A DNA stretch of 64,000 nucleotides from AP-15 sp963797115 (lineage in GTDB: Bacteria; Pseudomonadota; Alphaproteobacteria; ATCC43930; CGMCC-115725). A model generated the notes under the pieces. The model worked only from the letters and a program-made list of their open reading frames with translations. It was not told where the DNA came from and did no database searches. The first letter of the stretch is position 1; every line of letters starts with the position of its first letter. The stretch is from assembly GCA_963797115.1 (NCBI GenBank), contig CAWCOH010000001.1:2294001-2358000 (forward strand). The letters are read 5' to 3'. This document shows, in pieces, positions 34,731 to 43,639 of this stretch. Made by a program: the position numbers and the translations under genes.

Positions 34731-35552
34731 TTAGCTCATAATTGGCCGGCGTTCGGCGCACGACATTAGCCAGAAGGCGAGCGACACCAGCACAAAGACG
34801 ACAGCGAGGAAGAAGCTCGCAAGCGCGTTGATTTCCGGGCTGACGCCGAGCCGCACGCTCGAAAACACCGCCATCGGCAGGGTCGTGGCCGACGGGCCGG
34901 TGACAAAGCTGGCGATTACCAGATCATCCAGCGACAACGTGAACGCCAAGAGCCAACCCGAGACCAAGGCGGGGCTGATCCCTGGTAGCGTGATCCGTGC
35001 CAGCACTGTCCAGGGCCGCGCGCCGAGGTCGAGTGCGGCCTCCTCGAGAGCGCGGTCGAACCCGGCCAATTGGGCGCGTACCAATACCGAGACAAAACAG
35101 GCACCGAACGTCGCGTGCGCGATCGTGATCGTCACGATGCCGCGCCCGTGCGGCCATCCGAGAACGCTTTCGCCCGCAACGAACAGCAACAACAGTGACA
35201 GGCCGAGGATAACTTCCGGCACGACCAGCGGCGCCACCAATGCAAATCCGAATAACGCTCGGCCGGGAAAACGCGAAAACCGCGCCATGCTGAAGCCCGC
35301 CAAAGTCCCGAGCACAAGCGCCAGGCTCGCCGCCATCAGCGCCACTTCAAGACTGGTCAGCGCCGCTGCGCGGAAGCCCTCGTTCTTCGCAAGCTCGCTG
35401 TACCAGCGGGTCGAGAAGCCCGCCCACACGGTGACGAGCCGCGACGTGTTGAAGGAGTAGACAACGAGCAGCACAATCGGCGCGTAGAGAAAACCGAAGC
35501 CGAGGGTTAACACTCCGCCCCGCAGCGCCAATGCTCCGCCGCTCCTCCTCAC
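34731..35552 (-). CDS. potC: ABC transporter permease, PotC-type
   Basis: A 273-residue membrane protein with about six TM segments and the permease EAA loop ALEEAALDLGARPWTVLARITLPGI near residue 175, which docks on the ATPase. The start is the GTG at 35552, overlapping the stop of the upstream permease (GTGA); the longer open frame upstream is antisense to the potB-like gene's own frame and has no family features. Last gene of the potFABC-type operon. Imports polyamines or a similar small cation; substrate inferred from family. Confidence 0.87.
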   Translation of the reverse strand: MRRSGGALALRGGVLTLGFGFLYAPIVLLVVYSFNTSRLVTVWAGFSTRWYSELAKNEGFRAAALTSLEVALMAASLALVLGTLAGFSMARFSRFPGRALFGFALVAPLVVPEVILGLSLLLLFVAGESVLGWPHGRGIVTITIAHATFGACFVSVLVRAQLAGFDRALEEAALDLGARPWTVLARITLPGISPALVSGWLLAFTLSLDDLVIASFVTGPSATTLPMAVFSSVRLGVSPEINALASFFLAVVFVLVSLAFWLMSCAERRPIMS

Positions 35553-36436
35553 CCCGCGCCCTCCTGTGCGAGGAATTTCTGTGCGAGCAGGATCGGGATC
35601 GCCAGAACGGCGACGAGCACCACTGCGGCTGCAGATGCAACGGGCCAGTCGCGGTTGTTGAAGAACTCGTCCCACAGCACCTTGCCGATCATCAGGGTGT
35701 CGGCGCCGCCGAGCAGGTCGGGGATCACGAACTCACCGATCGCCGGGATCAGCATGAGCAAGGAGCCGGCGGCGATCCCCGGCAGCGACAGCGGCAATGT
35801 TACGGCGAGAAACGTCCGGACAGGGCGCGCCCCGAGATCCGCAGCAGCTTCGAGGAGGGTCTCATCGAGTGCGGCCAGGCTGCCGTAAAGTGGCAGTATC
35901 ATGAACGGCAGGTAGGAATAAACGAGCCCGAGCTCGACCGAAAATGCGTTGTTGAGGAGCGGCAAGGGTGTCGTGATCAGCCCGATGCCGATCAGCAATT
36001 GGTTCAGCAGGCCATTAGGCTTGAGGATCGCAATCCAGGCATAGACGCGGATCAGGAAGCTGGTCCAGAACGGCAGCACGACCAGGAACAGCAGCAGCAA
36101 CCGCCACCGGCTGGGCGAGCGGGCGATCGCATAGGCGATCGGGTAACCGAGGACGAGACACAACGCCGTCGCCAAAGCCGCGTTGCAGACAGCACCCAGA
36201 TAAGCGCGCAAGTAAAGATCGTCGCCTGCGAGCAAGGTGAAATTCGCCAATGTTGCCTGGATTTTAAGACCGCTGCCGTTGTCGAACAAGAAGGGCGTAT
36301 AGGGTGGGATCCCGATGGCGCTGCGGGCCAGGCTGATCTTCAAGACGATCAGCAGCGGGAACAGAAAGAACAACCCCAACCAGGCGAAGGGCAGGCCGAT
36401 CAGCGCCAGCCGGCCCAATCGTCCGATCCCGATCAT
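35549..36436 (-). CDS. potB: ABC transporter permease, PotB-type
   Basis: A 295-residue inner-membrane permease. Hydrophobic helices include FAWLGLFFLFPLLIVLKI and LLLLFLVVLPFWTSFLIRV; the EAA-like loop is TLLEAAADLGARPVRTFLAVTLPLS. It overlaps the ATPase stop by four bases upstream and the PotC-type start by four bases downstream, so the three genes are translationally coupled. Forms the channel with PotC. Confidence 0.9.
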   Translation of the reverse strand: MIGIGRLGRLALIGLPFAWLGLFFLFPLLIVLKISLARSAIGIPPYTPFLFDNGSGLKIQATLANFTLLAGDDLYLRAYLGAVCNAALATALCLVLGYPIAYAIARSPSRWRLLLLFLVVLPFWTSFLIRVYAWIAILKPNGLLNQLLIGIGLITTPLPLLNNAFSVELGLVYSYLPFMILPLYGSLAALDETLLEAAADLGARPVRTFLAVTLPLSLPGIAAGSLLMLIPAIGEFVIPDLLGGADTLMIGKVLWDEFFNNRDWPVASAAAVVLVAVLAIPILLAQKFLAQEGAG

Positions 36437-37500
36437 TGCGTGATCAAGATTCCGTCATCCGGGGACCAGCTCGCCCAAACCGCCGCCCCGCGGCTCAAGC
36501 AAGCGGTGGCCGAGCTAGGCAGACGTGCAATCAGGGAGCGCCCCTTTCGCACCGTGAGATGCACGATTGAAGCTCCGCCGAGATAATCGACCGACGACAC
36601 TGTTGCCGGGACCGCAAACCCGGCTGGAGGCTCGAGACACAGCTGCAATTTCTCCGGACGCAATGCCAGCGTCGCCGCACCGCCCTGCGGCAACGGGGTG
36701 ACGGGCGGCAACGGGATCGGCCGATCGAAGCCGGCGACAACGAGAGCCAAGCAGTTGAAGCCGGCGGTCAGCTCCCCCTCGAACAGATTCACCTCACCGA
36801 CAAAATCAGCGACGAACCGAGAGCCCGGGCGCTCGTAGATCTCTGCGGGAGTGCCGGTCTGGACGAGACGACCGTGGTTCATCACCGCGATCCGCGTGGC
36901 CATACCGAGCGCCTCCTCCTGATCGTGCGTAACACAGAGGAAGGTGGTGCCGACGCGCTCCTGGATGCCGATCAACTCGAGTCGGGTCTCCGCGCGCAGC
37001 TTGCGATCGAGAGCTGCCAGCGGCTCATCGAGCAGCAACAACTTGGGCATCTTGGCCAGCGCGCGCGCCAAGGCCACACGCTGGCGCTGCCCGCCTGACA
37101 ATTCGTGCGGTCGGCGCCCGCCATAATCCGACATCTGCACCAGCTCCAGCATCTCAGCGACACGGGCGGCGATATGGCGCCGGTCCATTCCCTCCTGACG
37201 CAAGCCAAAGGCGATGTTGGCGCCGACGTCCATGTGCGGGAAGAGCGCATAGGATTGGAACATCATGTTGACCGGCCGCTCATAGGGCGGCAGTGCCGCG
37301 ACGTCGACGCCGTCGATGACGATATCGCCGCTATCCGGGGTCTCCAACCCGGCGATCATCCGCAATAGGGTCGTCTTGCCGCATCCCGAGGGTCCCAACA
37401 ACGCAAAAAGCTCGCCCTTTTCAATGGTAAGCGAAACGTCCTCGACCGCCGCCGCCGCGCGGAACCGCTTCGACAGGCCGGCTATTTCGAGCAGCGCCAT
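36433..37500 (-). CDS. potA: Spermidine/putrescine-type ABC transporter ATP-binding protein
   Basis: A 355-residue ATPase. Walker A LLGPSGCGKTTLLR, the Q-loop FQSYALFPHM, signature LSGGQRQRVALARAL and Walker B LLLLDEPLAALD with the H-loop CVTHDQEEAL are complete. The C-terminal TOBE-like domain (ALRPEKLQLCLEPP) follows, as in PotA. Powers import by the two permeases encoded immediately downstream. Confidence 0.92.
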   Translation of the reverse strand: MALLEIAGLSKRFRAAAAVEDVSLTIEKGELFALLGPSGCGKTTLLRMIAGLETPDSGDIVIDGVDVAALPPYERPVNMMFQSYALFPHMDVGANIAFGLRQEGMDRRHIAARVAEMLELVQMSDYGGRRPHELSGGQRQRVALARALAKMPKLLLLDEPLAALDRKLRAETRLELIGIQERVGTTFLCVTHDQEEALGMATRIAVMNHGRLVQTGTPAEIYERPGSRFVADFVGEVNLFEGELTAGFNCLALVVAGFDRPIPLPPVTPLPQGGAATLALRPEKLQLCLEPPAGFAVPATVSSVDYLGGASIVHLTVRKGRSLIARLPSSATACLSRGAAVWASWSPDDGILITQ

Positions 37501-37585
37501 CTCAGCAGGCCGCCTCGCAAGGGGAACCGAGCGGACGGTCGGAACTCGACATCAACGGGATCAATCGATTCCGGGTTTTCGAGCG

Positions 37586-38704
37586 TCAGCGGCCGGATTT
37601 GAGCCGCGTCCAGGCGCGAGTACGCACTCGCTCGAAGTCCGGCGAAGCCGGCAGATCGATATAGCACCGCCGGCGCACCCCGTCCGGCGGGTAGACCGCC
37701 GGGTCATCGCGGATTGCGGGCTTGACCAGCGCCGTTGCCGGCAAATTCGGGTTCGGGTAGGCGACGGTGTTAGTGATGTCGGCGATGACCGCTGGGCGCA
37801 AAATATAGTCGATGAAGCGCAACGCGTTATCGGGGTGCGGCGCGTCGGCCGGGATTGCAAGCATGTCGACCGCCATCTGCACCCGTTCCTTCGGGACCTG
37901 AAAGTCGATATGCACCTGGTTCCCGGCCTCGCGCGCCCGGTCGCGAGCCTGGACGATATCACCCGAATAGCCGAAGGCGAGGCACAGATCACCGTTTGCC
38001 AGATCATTGATGTATTGCGAGGAGTGGAACTTGCGGATGTAGGGACGGACCCTTTCGAGGACGGCCAACGCCTTGTCTAGATCATCTGGCTGGCGGCTCG
38101 TTGGGTCGAGCCCGAGATAGGCGAGCGCTGCCGGAAAGATCTCCTGCGGGGTATCGAGCAGCGAAATCCCGCAGGGGGCGAGCTTTGCCGCGACCGCTGG
38201 ATCGAAGATCAGCGCCAGGGTGTCCTCCGGCGCCGCTTCACCCAAAGCAGCGTGGAGCTGGGTCACGTTGTAGCCGATCCCGGTGAAGCTCCACAGATAG
38301 GGCACCCCATGGGCATACCCCGGATCTGAGGGCGCGATCAGTTGGAGGATGCGCGGGTCAAGGTTCTTCCAGTTCGGGAGTCTCTCCCGATCGAGCATCC
38401 GGTAGACCCCGGCCGCAATTTGGCGGGACATGAACGGACTCGCCGAAGGAACAACAACGTCATAGCCCGACCGGCCGGACAGCAGCTTTGCCTCCAGCAC
38501 TTCATTGCCGTCATAGACGTCGTAGGTGACCTTGATTCCGGTCTCAGTGGTGAACTTGGGGATCGTGTCCGGCGCGATGTAGTCCGACCAGTTGTAAATA
38601 TTGAGCCGCGGCTCCTCGGCGTTCGCCGCCGCCGCGCCGAGCATCGTGGCAAACGCAAGACCGGGACACCCGACTGAGCACAGCCTCATATTCCGGCCAT
38701 ACAA
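37586..38704 (-). CDS. potF: Periplasmic polyamine-binding protein, PotD/PotF-type
   Basis: A 372-residue substrate-binding protein with a signal peptide ending in GAAAANAEE and the mature start LNIYNWSDYIAPDTIPKF, the family hallmark. Further conserved pieces are DVVVPSASPFM, GVPYLWSFTGIGYN and ALRFIDYILRP. An internal ATG (38689) could be the real start. First gene of the operon, 85 bases before the ATPase gene. Specificity (putrescine, spermidine or other) cannot be read from the sequence. Confidence 0.9.
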   Translation of the reverse strand: MYGRNMRLCSVGCPGLAFATMLGAAAANAEEPRLNIYNWSDYIAPDTIPKFTTETGIKVTYDVYDGNEVLEAKLLSGRSGYDVVVPSASPFMSRQIAAGVYRMLDRERLPNWKNLDPRILQLIAPSDPGYAHGVPYLWSFTGIGYNVTQLHAALGEAAPEDTLALIFDPAVAAKLAPCGISLLDTPQEIFPAALAYLGLDPTSRQPDDLDKALAVLERVRPYIRKFHSSQYINDLANGDLCLAFGYSGDIVQARDRAREAGNQVHIDFQVPKERVQMAVDMLAIPADAPHPDNALRFIDYILRPAVIADITNTVAYPNPNLPATALVKPAIRDDPAVYPPDGVRRRCYIDLPASPDFERVRTRAWTRLKSGR

Positions 38705-38773
38705 CAGCCGGCCGGTGGGTTGTCAATGCTCCCCCTGCGCCGCTTCAGCTAGTCGGCTGACCCTGGACCCTAG

Positions 38774-39110
38774 TCAGGCTGCAGGGCCAATCGCGGCTTC
38801 ATTGCCTTCGCGGCCGACGAAGGGCTCGAACTCGGTGACATTGGCCGCAAACCGCCGGGTCCGCGCGCGATCTCGTCATAGGCCTTCTTGTCGGACCAGG
38901 TGCCGCGCGGGTCAAGCACCTCGCTCGGGACCTCGGGGCAAGCCTCCGGGACAGACATTCCGAAATTGGGATACTTGCGCACCGGTGCGGCGGCGAGCTT
39001 TCCTTCGAGGGCGGCGCGCAGCAATGCCCGCGTGGGGGCGATCGGAATGCGCCGGCCAACACCGTAGGTTCCGCCCGACCACGCGTATTGACGAGCCAGC
39101 ATTGGGGTCC
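38774..39110 (-). pseudogene. pckA: Phosphoenolpyruvate carboxykinase (ATP) C-terminal remnant
   Basis: Pieces in different frames give the C-terminal quarter of PckA: CWLVNT, then WSGGTYGVGRRIPIAPTRALL, KYPNFGMSVPEACPEVPSEVL and DPRGTWSDKKAYDEIA, and finally RFAANVTEFEPF with the stop at 38774-38776. Frame changes lie near 39085 and 38860. The catalytic N-terminal part is absent. So a real relic of gluconeogenesis rather than a new gene; a working copy presumably lies elsewhere. Confidence 0.82.
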
Positions 39111-39311
39111 AGCTTCGAGGTGTTGGCAAATTGATCAGTCAATGTCTCTGGCCTCTGCTCGATCCTCAGCGAGGGTAACCCCCTCTGCTCCGGCGTTCAC
39201 TACCCAGTCCAGCGGTGATGGGCGACGCTTGTTGCGCCGGCGGCCCGAAGGCGAGATGATGGCCCGAGCAGCGGCGGCTGCCACTTTTTGCATCGATGAG
39301 GGGAGCGACGA

Positions 39312-40058
39312 ATGGCCTATGAAGGAATGATTGCGGAGACTATGTCGATCAACGGCGACAAGGGTGAGCCGATCTCGGCCTATGTTGCGCGGCCGTTGGG
39401 TTCAGGCCCCTTCCCCGGCATGGTGCTCCTTCACCATGCGCCCGGCTGGGACGAGTGGTACCGCGAGGCGACCCGCAAGTTCGCGCATCACGGCTACGCG
39501 ACGATCAGCCATAACCTCTACCACCGCGCCGGCGAGGGCAAAGCCGAGGACGTGGCTGCCAAAGTGCGCGCCGAGGGCGGCGTCCCCGACGCCCAGGTCA
39601 TCGGCGACACCGAAGGTGCCGTGGCATGGCTGCGGGCTCAGCCCTGGCTCAACGGCAAGGTCGGGGTATTCGGCACCTGCTCGGGCGGGCGGCAGACCTT
39701 CCTCTATGCCTGCCACACCAACAGCATTAACGCCGCCTGCGAGCTGTGGGGCGGACGGGTGGTGATGAGTAAGGAAGAGCTGAACCCGAAGCAGCCGGTG
39801 GCGCCGATCGAGTACACGCAGAAGCTGTCTTGCCCGCTGCTCGGCCTCTTCGGCAACGAGGACCGGGCGCCGACCCCCGAGCAGGTAGATCAGCACGAGG
39901 CGGAGCTGAAAAAGTACAGCAAGCAGTACGAGTTTCACCGCTATGACGGCGCCGGGCACGGCTTCTTCTATTACGACCGGCCGGCCTACCGCATCGAGCA
40001 GGCGCTCGACGGCTGGCAGAAGGTGTTCGCGTTCTTGAAGAAGCACCTGTCGGCATAG
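39312..40058 (+). CDS. Dienelactone hydrolase family protein
   Basis: A 248-residue alpha/beta hydrolase. The nucleophile elbow reads GTCSGGR, with Cys in the position of the catalytic Cys of dienelactone hydrolase; the Asp lies in LFGNEDRAP and the His in GAGHGFFYYDRP. No signal peptide. Such enzymes open lactone rings from chloroaromatic breakdown or act on other esters. A 20-base gap leads to the DUF6295 gene on the same strand, so they may be one transcription unit. Confidence 0.88.
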   Translation: MAYEGMIAETMSINGDKGEPISAYVARPLGSGPFPGMVLLHHAPGWDEWYREATRKFAHHGYATISHNLYHRAGEGKAEDVAAKVRAEGGVPDAQVIGDTEGAVAWLRAQPWLNGKVGVFGTCSGGRQTFLYACHTNSINAACELWGGRVVMSKEELNPKQPVAPIEYTQKLSCPLLGLFGNEDRAPTPEQVDQHEAELKKYSKQYEFHRYDGAGHGFFYYDRPAYRIEQALDGWQKVFAFLKKHLSA

Positions 40059-40078
40059 TCGAGGCGGGCGCCGCCGAT

Positions 40079-40378
40079 ATGTGCACCTCGATCGTCGAGA
40101 TCGTCGCCGCCGACGGCGCCGGCAAAGGCGAGGACGGCGAATGGTTCAAACTGACCCACTCGGTGGTGTCCTATGACCACCCGCACCATGCCTTGTTAGA
40201 AGAGGCGATCACGATCGATTTCGTGAACTGCGCGCTGGGCCCTGGCGCGCGGGTCGCGGTCGAGTTGACGCTGGAGGCGGCCAAGGAGCTGAACGCCGCC
40301 CTGGCCCGGGCGATTGCGGCGGCCGAGATCGAGGAAAGCGCCCGTCTGCGTACGCCGCTAACGCGGGCAGCGAGCTAG
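40079..40378 (+). CDS. DUF6295 family protein
   Basis: A 99-residue soluble protein: MCTSIVEIVAADGAGKG at the start, LTHSVVSYDHPHHAL and IDFVNCALGPGARVAVELTLEAAKEL. The pattern matches small DUF6295 proteins, of unknown function, often beside hydrolases. It ends in a CTAG shared with the stop of the opposing acyl-CoA dehydrogenase-like gene, so the two genes overlap by four bases tail to tail. Confidence 0.72.
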   Translation: MCTSIVEIVAADGAGKGEDGEWFKLTHSVVSYDHPHHALLEEAITIDFVNCALGPGARVAVELTLEAAKELNAALARAIAAAEIEESARLRTPLTRAAS

Positions 40379-41598
40379 CGCAGACGTGGGCCCGGGTCCA
40401 TGCCCAGGTACACCCGGCCGCCGATCGGGTACCACTCCGGCGCGATCGTGACGGTCTGGCCGACGACGTGCAGGTCGCGCCAGCATTCGGCGAGGCGGCT
40501 CTCGCCCTTGAACGAGGTGCTGCCGCCATGCCGGTACATCAGGTCCATCGCCTCGCGTGCATTGTCGGCGGCGTAGATGGAGGCGAGCCGGCAGCGTGCC
40601 CGCTGCTCGAGGGTGGTGGGCTTGCCGGAAGCGACGATGTTCCACAGTTCGGCAATCATCGCGCTGCGGTAGACGCGACCGGCGTTCAGGATCGCATCGG
40701 CTCGCCCGACGGCGTCCTGCACCTGCGGGTTTTCGCACAGCAGGCCGGCGGGCCGGCCGCGCGGCTGCTTGCCCCCGGCCAGCTCGATCAGGGCGTCGAT
40801 GCCGGCTCGCGCGATGCCGGTGATCACGGCGCTGTGGTGCGGCCCGACCCAGCACTGGACCGGCAAGGCGTAGGTGATCCCGGGCCAGCGCTCCCACTGG
40901 TTGTCGAGCGGGATGCCGGCGTGCGGCATCGTCCGCCGCTCCGGCAGGAAGACGTCCTCGACCGTCCAGTCGAAGCTGCCGGTGCCGCGCAATCCGGCCA
41001 CGTCCCAGCTACCCGGGACGATCTCCGCCTCCGCCCGCGGAAAGATCCCGCGCCAATAAAGTGAGCCGTTAGGGTGGCGGCGCGGCCGATTTCCGTCCAA
41101 AACCTGGAAGCTGCCGAGCATCCAGGCGCTCTCCTGACAGCCGCTGCCGAACTGCCAGCGGCCGCTGACCCGGTAGCCGCCGGCGACCGGCACCGCCTGC
41201 CCGCCGCCTGGCACGGCGGTGCCGGCGATGACGGTGTCGGCCCCGTGCGCATAGATCTCCTCGACGCCCTCGTCCGGCAACCCGAGTGTGACGAGTTGAC
41301 CGATGCTGTTGTTGGCGAGGTTCCAGCCGACCGAGCCGACGCCCTCGGCGAGGAGCTCGACGACGCGCAAATAGGTCAGCGGGTCGGCTTGCAGGCCGCC
41401 CAGCGCATGCGGGATCACCATCCGATAGAAGCCGGCCGCACGCAATTGCTCAACCAGGGCTGGCGGCAGGCGCTGCTCGCGCTCGATCTCCTCGTGATAG
41501 CCGCGGAGCACCGGCTGGAGCGCGACCGCCGCCTGCACCACGGGTTGCGCGTCGATATCTGCCGGCAAGCGCGTCTCTTCGGCCATAATCGTGTCCAT
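40375..41598 (-). CDS. Acyl-CoA dehydrogenase-like flavin monooxygenase/oxidoreductase
   Basis: A 407-residue protein of the acyl-CoA dehydrogenase fold, closest in style to the two-component monooxygenase branch (HsaA/DszC-type). The ATG at 41598 is preceded by a GGAGGAAG site; a second ATG lies four codons on. N-terminal helices (LVEQLRAAGFYRMVIPHALGG), the beta domain (YRVSGRWQFGSGCQ, GLRGTGSFDWTVEDVFLPE) and the C-terminal flavin contacts (YRHGGSTSFKGESRLAECWRD) are visible. The catalytic Glu of dehydrogenases is not evident. A reductase partner is not adjacent. Confidence 0.85.
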   Translation of the reverse strand: MDTIMAEETRLPADIDAQPVVQAAVALQPVLRGYHEEIEREQRLPPALVEQLRAAGFYRMVIPHALGGLQADPLTYLRVVELLAEGVGSVGWNLANNSIGQLVTLGLPDEGVEEIYAHGADTVIAGTAVPGGGQAVPVAGGYRVSGRWQFGSGCQESAWMLGSFQVLDGNRPRRHPNGSLYWRGIFPRAEAEIVPGSWDVAGLRGTGSFDWTVEDVFLPERRTMPHAGIPLDNQWERWPGITYALPVQCWVGPHHSAVITGIARAGIDALIELAGGKQPRGRPAGLLCENPQVQDAVGRADAILNAGRVYRSAMIAELWNIVASGKPTTLEQRARCRLASIYAADNAREAMDLMYRHGGSTSFKGESRLAECWRDLHVVGQTVTIAPEWYPIGGRVYLGMDPGPRLR

Positions 41599-41642
41599 CG
41601 CTTCCTCCTGCCGCCGATCCGGTCGCGGGGCGCCGGCCAAGG

Positions 41643-42215
41643 CTATCCTTCCGCCGCGGGAGACACCAGACCATCGGGTGGCCAGATCACGACGCCTTCC
41701 GCCAGCGGAATGCGCAAATTTCGAAACAACAGGGAAAACATCATCCAGTTGCCCATGGCGATGACGAATTCCACCTGCTGTGCCGGCTCGGTGACATGCT
41801 TCGCGACCTCGGCCCAGGCCGCGTCCGAAATGGATTTGCCGGCGAGACATTCGTCAGTGGCGGCCAATATCGCTTTGTCCGCTGGTTTCAACCGATCTGT
41901 GTTCCGCCAGTCGCGCACCGCCAGAATATCTTCGGTCGATATCCCTGCCGTGGTCGCCACCCGCCAGTGTTGCGTCCACTCGTAGGCCGAGCCGGTGACC
42001 CAGCCGATCCGCATGATCATCAGTTCGCGCAGCCGGGTGTCGAACTTGTTGTTCTCCAACAACTGTATCAATTGACTGTGGGCAACCCGGGCCACGCCGG
42101 GATTATTGGCTAGTACGCGAAACGCCTCGCTCTGCGTACGCCGCGCGGACAGTCCCATCGCCTCACCGAGTTCGCGGGCGCGCTCGAGCGATACCATTGG
42201 CACGCGTGAAGTCAT
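41643..42215 (-). CDS. Carboxymuconolactone decarboxylase family protein
   Basis: A 190-residue AhpD-like helical protein: LRELMIMRIGWVTGSAYEWTQHW is the core with its Glu-x-x-Gln-His in place of the CxxC of AhpD, so it is not a peroxidase of the CxxC type. The start at 42215 is favoured by the GGGGAG site; a further ATG at 42236 adds seven residues. It ends 44 bases before the acyl-CoA dehydrogenase-like start, probably one operon. Exact role unknown. Confidence 0.83.
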   Translation of the reverse strand: MTSRVPMVSLERARELGEAMGLSARRTQSEAFRVLANNPGVARVAHSQLIQLLENNKFDTRLRELMIMRIGWVTGSAYEWTQHWRVATTAGISTEDILAVRDWRNTDRLKPADKAILAATDECLAGKSISDAAWAEVAKHVTEPAQQVEFVIAMGNWMMFSLLFRNLRIPLAEGVVIWPPDGLVSPAAEG

Positions 42216-42447
42216 CGTCGCTCTCCCCTTTGTCATTTCCTACCTCATGGTTTCACTGATTGTGCTCCGCCCGACGCGCAGCCCCTACCACTGATTTTCC
42301 CCAGAAGTGCAGCGGAATATTTCGCCCCGCAACGAGACGCCTTGGCCTGAGATGCCAGTCCCTGCACCGGCGAAGATCCGAGTGTACCGTTCTCCAAGGC
42401 GTTCCTGCTTCCATGATGCGGTGGTTCTGCGGGTGTGCGAGAGGAAA

Positions 42448-43143
42448 TCACGCGGGCCGCTCGATACGAGCGACCGGTCGACCGTCCTCGCAACCGACCC
42501 GAATGGCAAAGTCATAGCGGTCGATATCGAGGGCGATCTCGACATCCTCCGCGCGGTGACCCGGCCGGGCGGGATCATAAAACCGCAGCACCTCGCTGCC
42601 GGCCAGAATGACGTGCCGCACTGCCTCCTTGTCGCCGGGGCGTCCCTCGAGCCGGTTTCGAAGATGGATGGCGGTGAGCTCGTCCTCGTCGGTGCGGATG
42701 ATGCCGTTGTCGCCCATCGCGACGAGGGTGATCCGGCCGGGCGAGCCCGAAAGAAGCGCGCGGACCGTCGCCTCGGCAGTCACCAGGGAGGCCGCATAAC
42801 GCCGCTCGGCTTGAGCCCTCGCAGCAACGATGCCCTGCGTTCCGGCGCTGGTGCGCTGGACGACGGTCCTGCCGCCAAAGTCAATGCCGGAGATCTCGAA
42901 TGGCGAGTTGCCGTAATCGAAGGCGTCCGGTGCCTGGCCCCTGACTTCGCCCATGCAGATGGTGCCGCTTTCGGCCTCGCGCAGCGCCAATGCTTCCTCG
43001 ACGGTGCCGACCATGATGATCCTTGCTGCGCCATTCGCCAAGGCGACGGCGGCGGTCGTAAAGGCCCGGAAGGTGTCGATCACTGCCACCGCGCCCGTCG
43101 CGTTCCTGGCCCCGTCCAACAGGCTCCGGATCGAAATTTTCAT
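42448..43143 (-). CDS. 2-phosphosulfolactate phosphatase (ComB) family protein
   Basis: A 231-residue protein starting at ATG 43143 (MKISIRSLLDGARN). VAVIDTFRAFTTAAVALANGA matches the ComB VIDVLRATTT motif, GEVRGQAPDAFDYGNSPFEIS matches the substrate loop, and TVVQRTSAGTQGI matches the T-x-x-GT motif. ComB removes phosphate from 2-phosphosulfolactate in coenzyme M biosynthesis; bacterial homologues probably act on other phosphates. No coenzyme M genes are nearby. Confidence 0.83.
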   Translation of the reverse strand: MKISIRSLLDGARNATGAVAVIDTFRAFTTAAVALANGAARIIMVGTVEEALALREAESGTICMGEVRGQAPDAFDYGNSPFEISGIDFGGRTVVQRTSAGTQGIVAARAQAERRYAASLVTAEATVRALLSGSPGRITLVAMGDNGIIRTDEDELTAIHLRNRLEGRPGDKEAVRHVILAGSEVLRFYDPARPGHRAEDVEIALDIDRYDFAIRVGCEDGRPVARIERPA

Positions 43144-43639
43144 TGCCGCCGCTGTGTTCGGTTCCGTTGAGCGTAGCGCTTGGCGGCGTTGTGCGCGAGC
43201 TTTTGGCGAATTCACTCACGCCGAAAAGCAGAAAGGGAACGAGCAGGCGATCGAGGCGATGCCCAAATACCCCGAGCGCTTCGCCGTCACGGTTGGTTCT
43301 ATCTCAACGTCATGAGGACCGCGGCGCCCACGCCGACAACCAGAAAATCTACGAGATGTAGAGAAGCCATCGATCACCTTGCTCTTACTCTGGCTTCTGG
43401 TCGTCGGCAGTCTGACCGGGGCGTGTCTGGTACAAAAACATAAATCTCCTTTCCCGCTCGGAAATCTTGGATCTTCGAGGCGGAGCAGCAGCGAACGCCT
43501 TATATTGCTATCACCGAATGGGAGCCTAGACGTTTGTTTGGACGTATCGGGTGGCGTCTTCCTGCAGACCGACACTATTTCAAGGCTGGGCGTCGCCTGC
43601 GTTGGGGGCTGGGGGTGTCACCGTCGGCCTGGGCTCGGG
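43144..43639. other. Gap with a possible amidohydrolase scrap
   Basis: About 500 bases without an intact gene. On the plus strand near 43216-43310, KGNEQAIEAMPKYPERFAV in one frame followed by GWFYLN in another resembles the internal PERFAVMGWFDL segment of amidohydrolase family 2 proteins. The similarity is short and the frames are broken, so it is at best a relic. Nothing else recognised. Confidence 0.35.
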
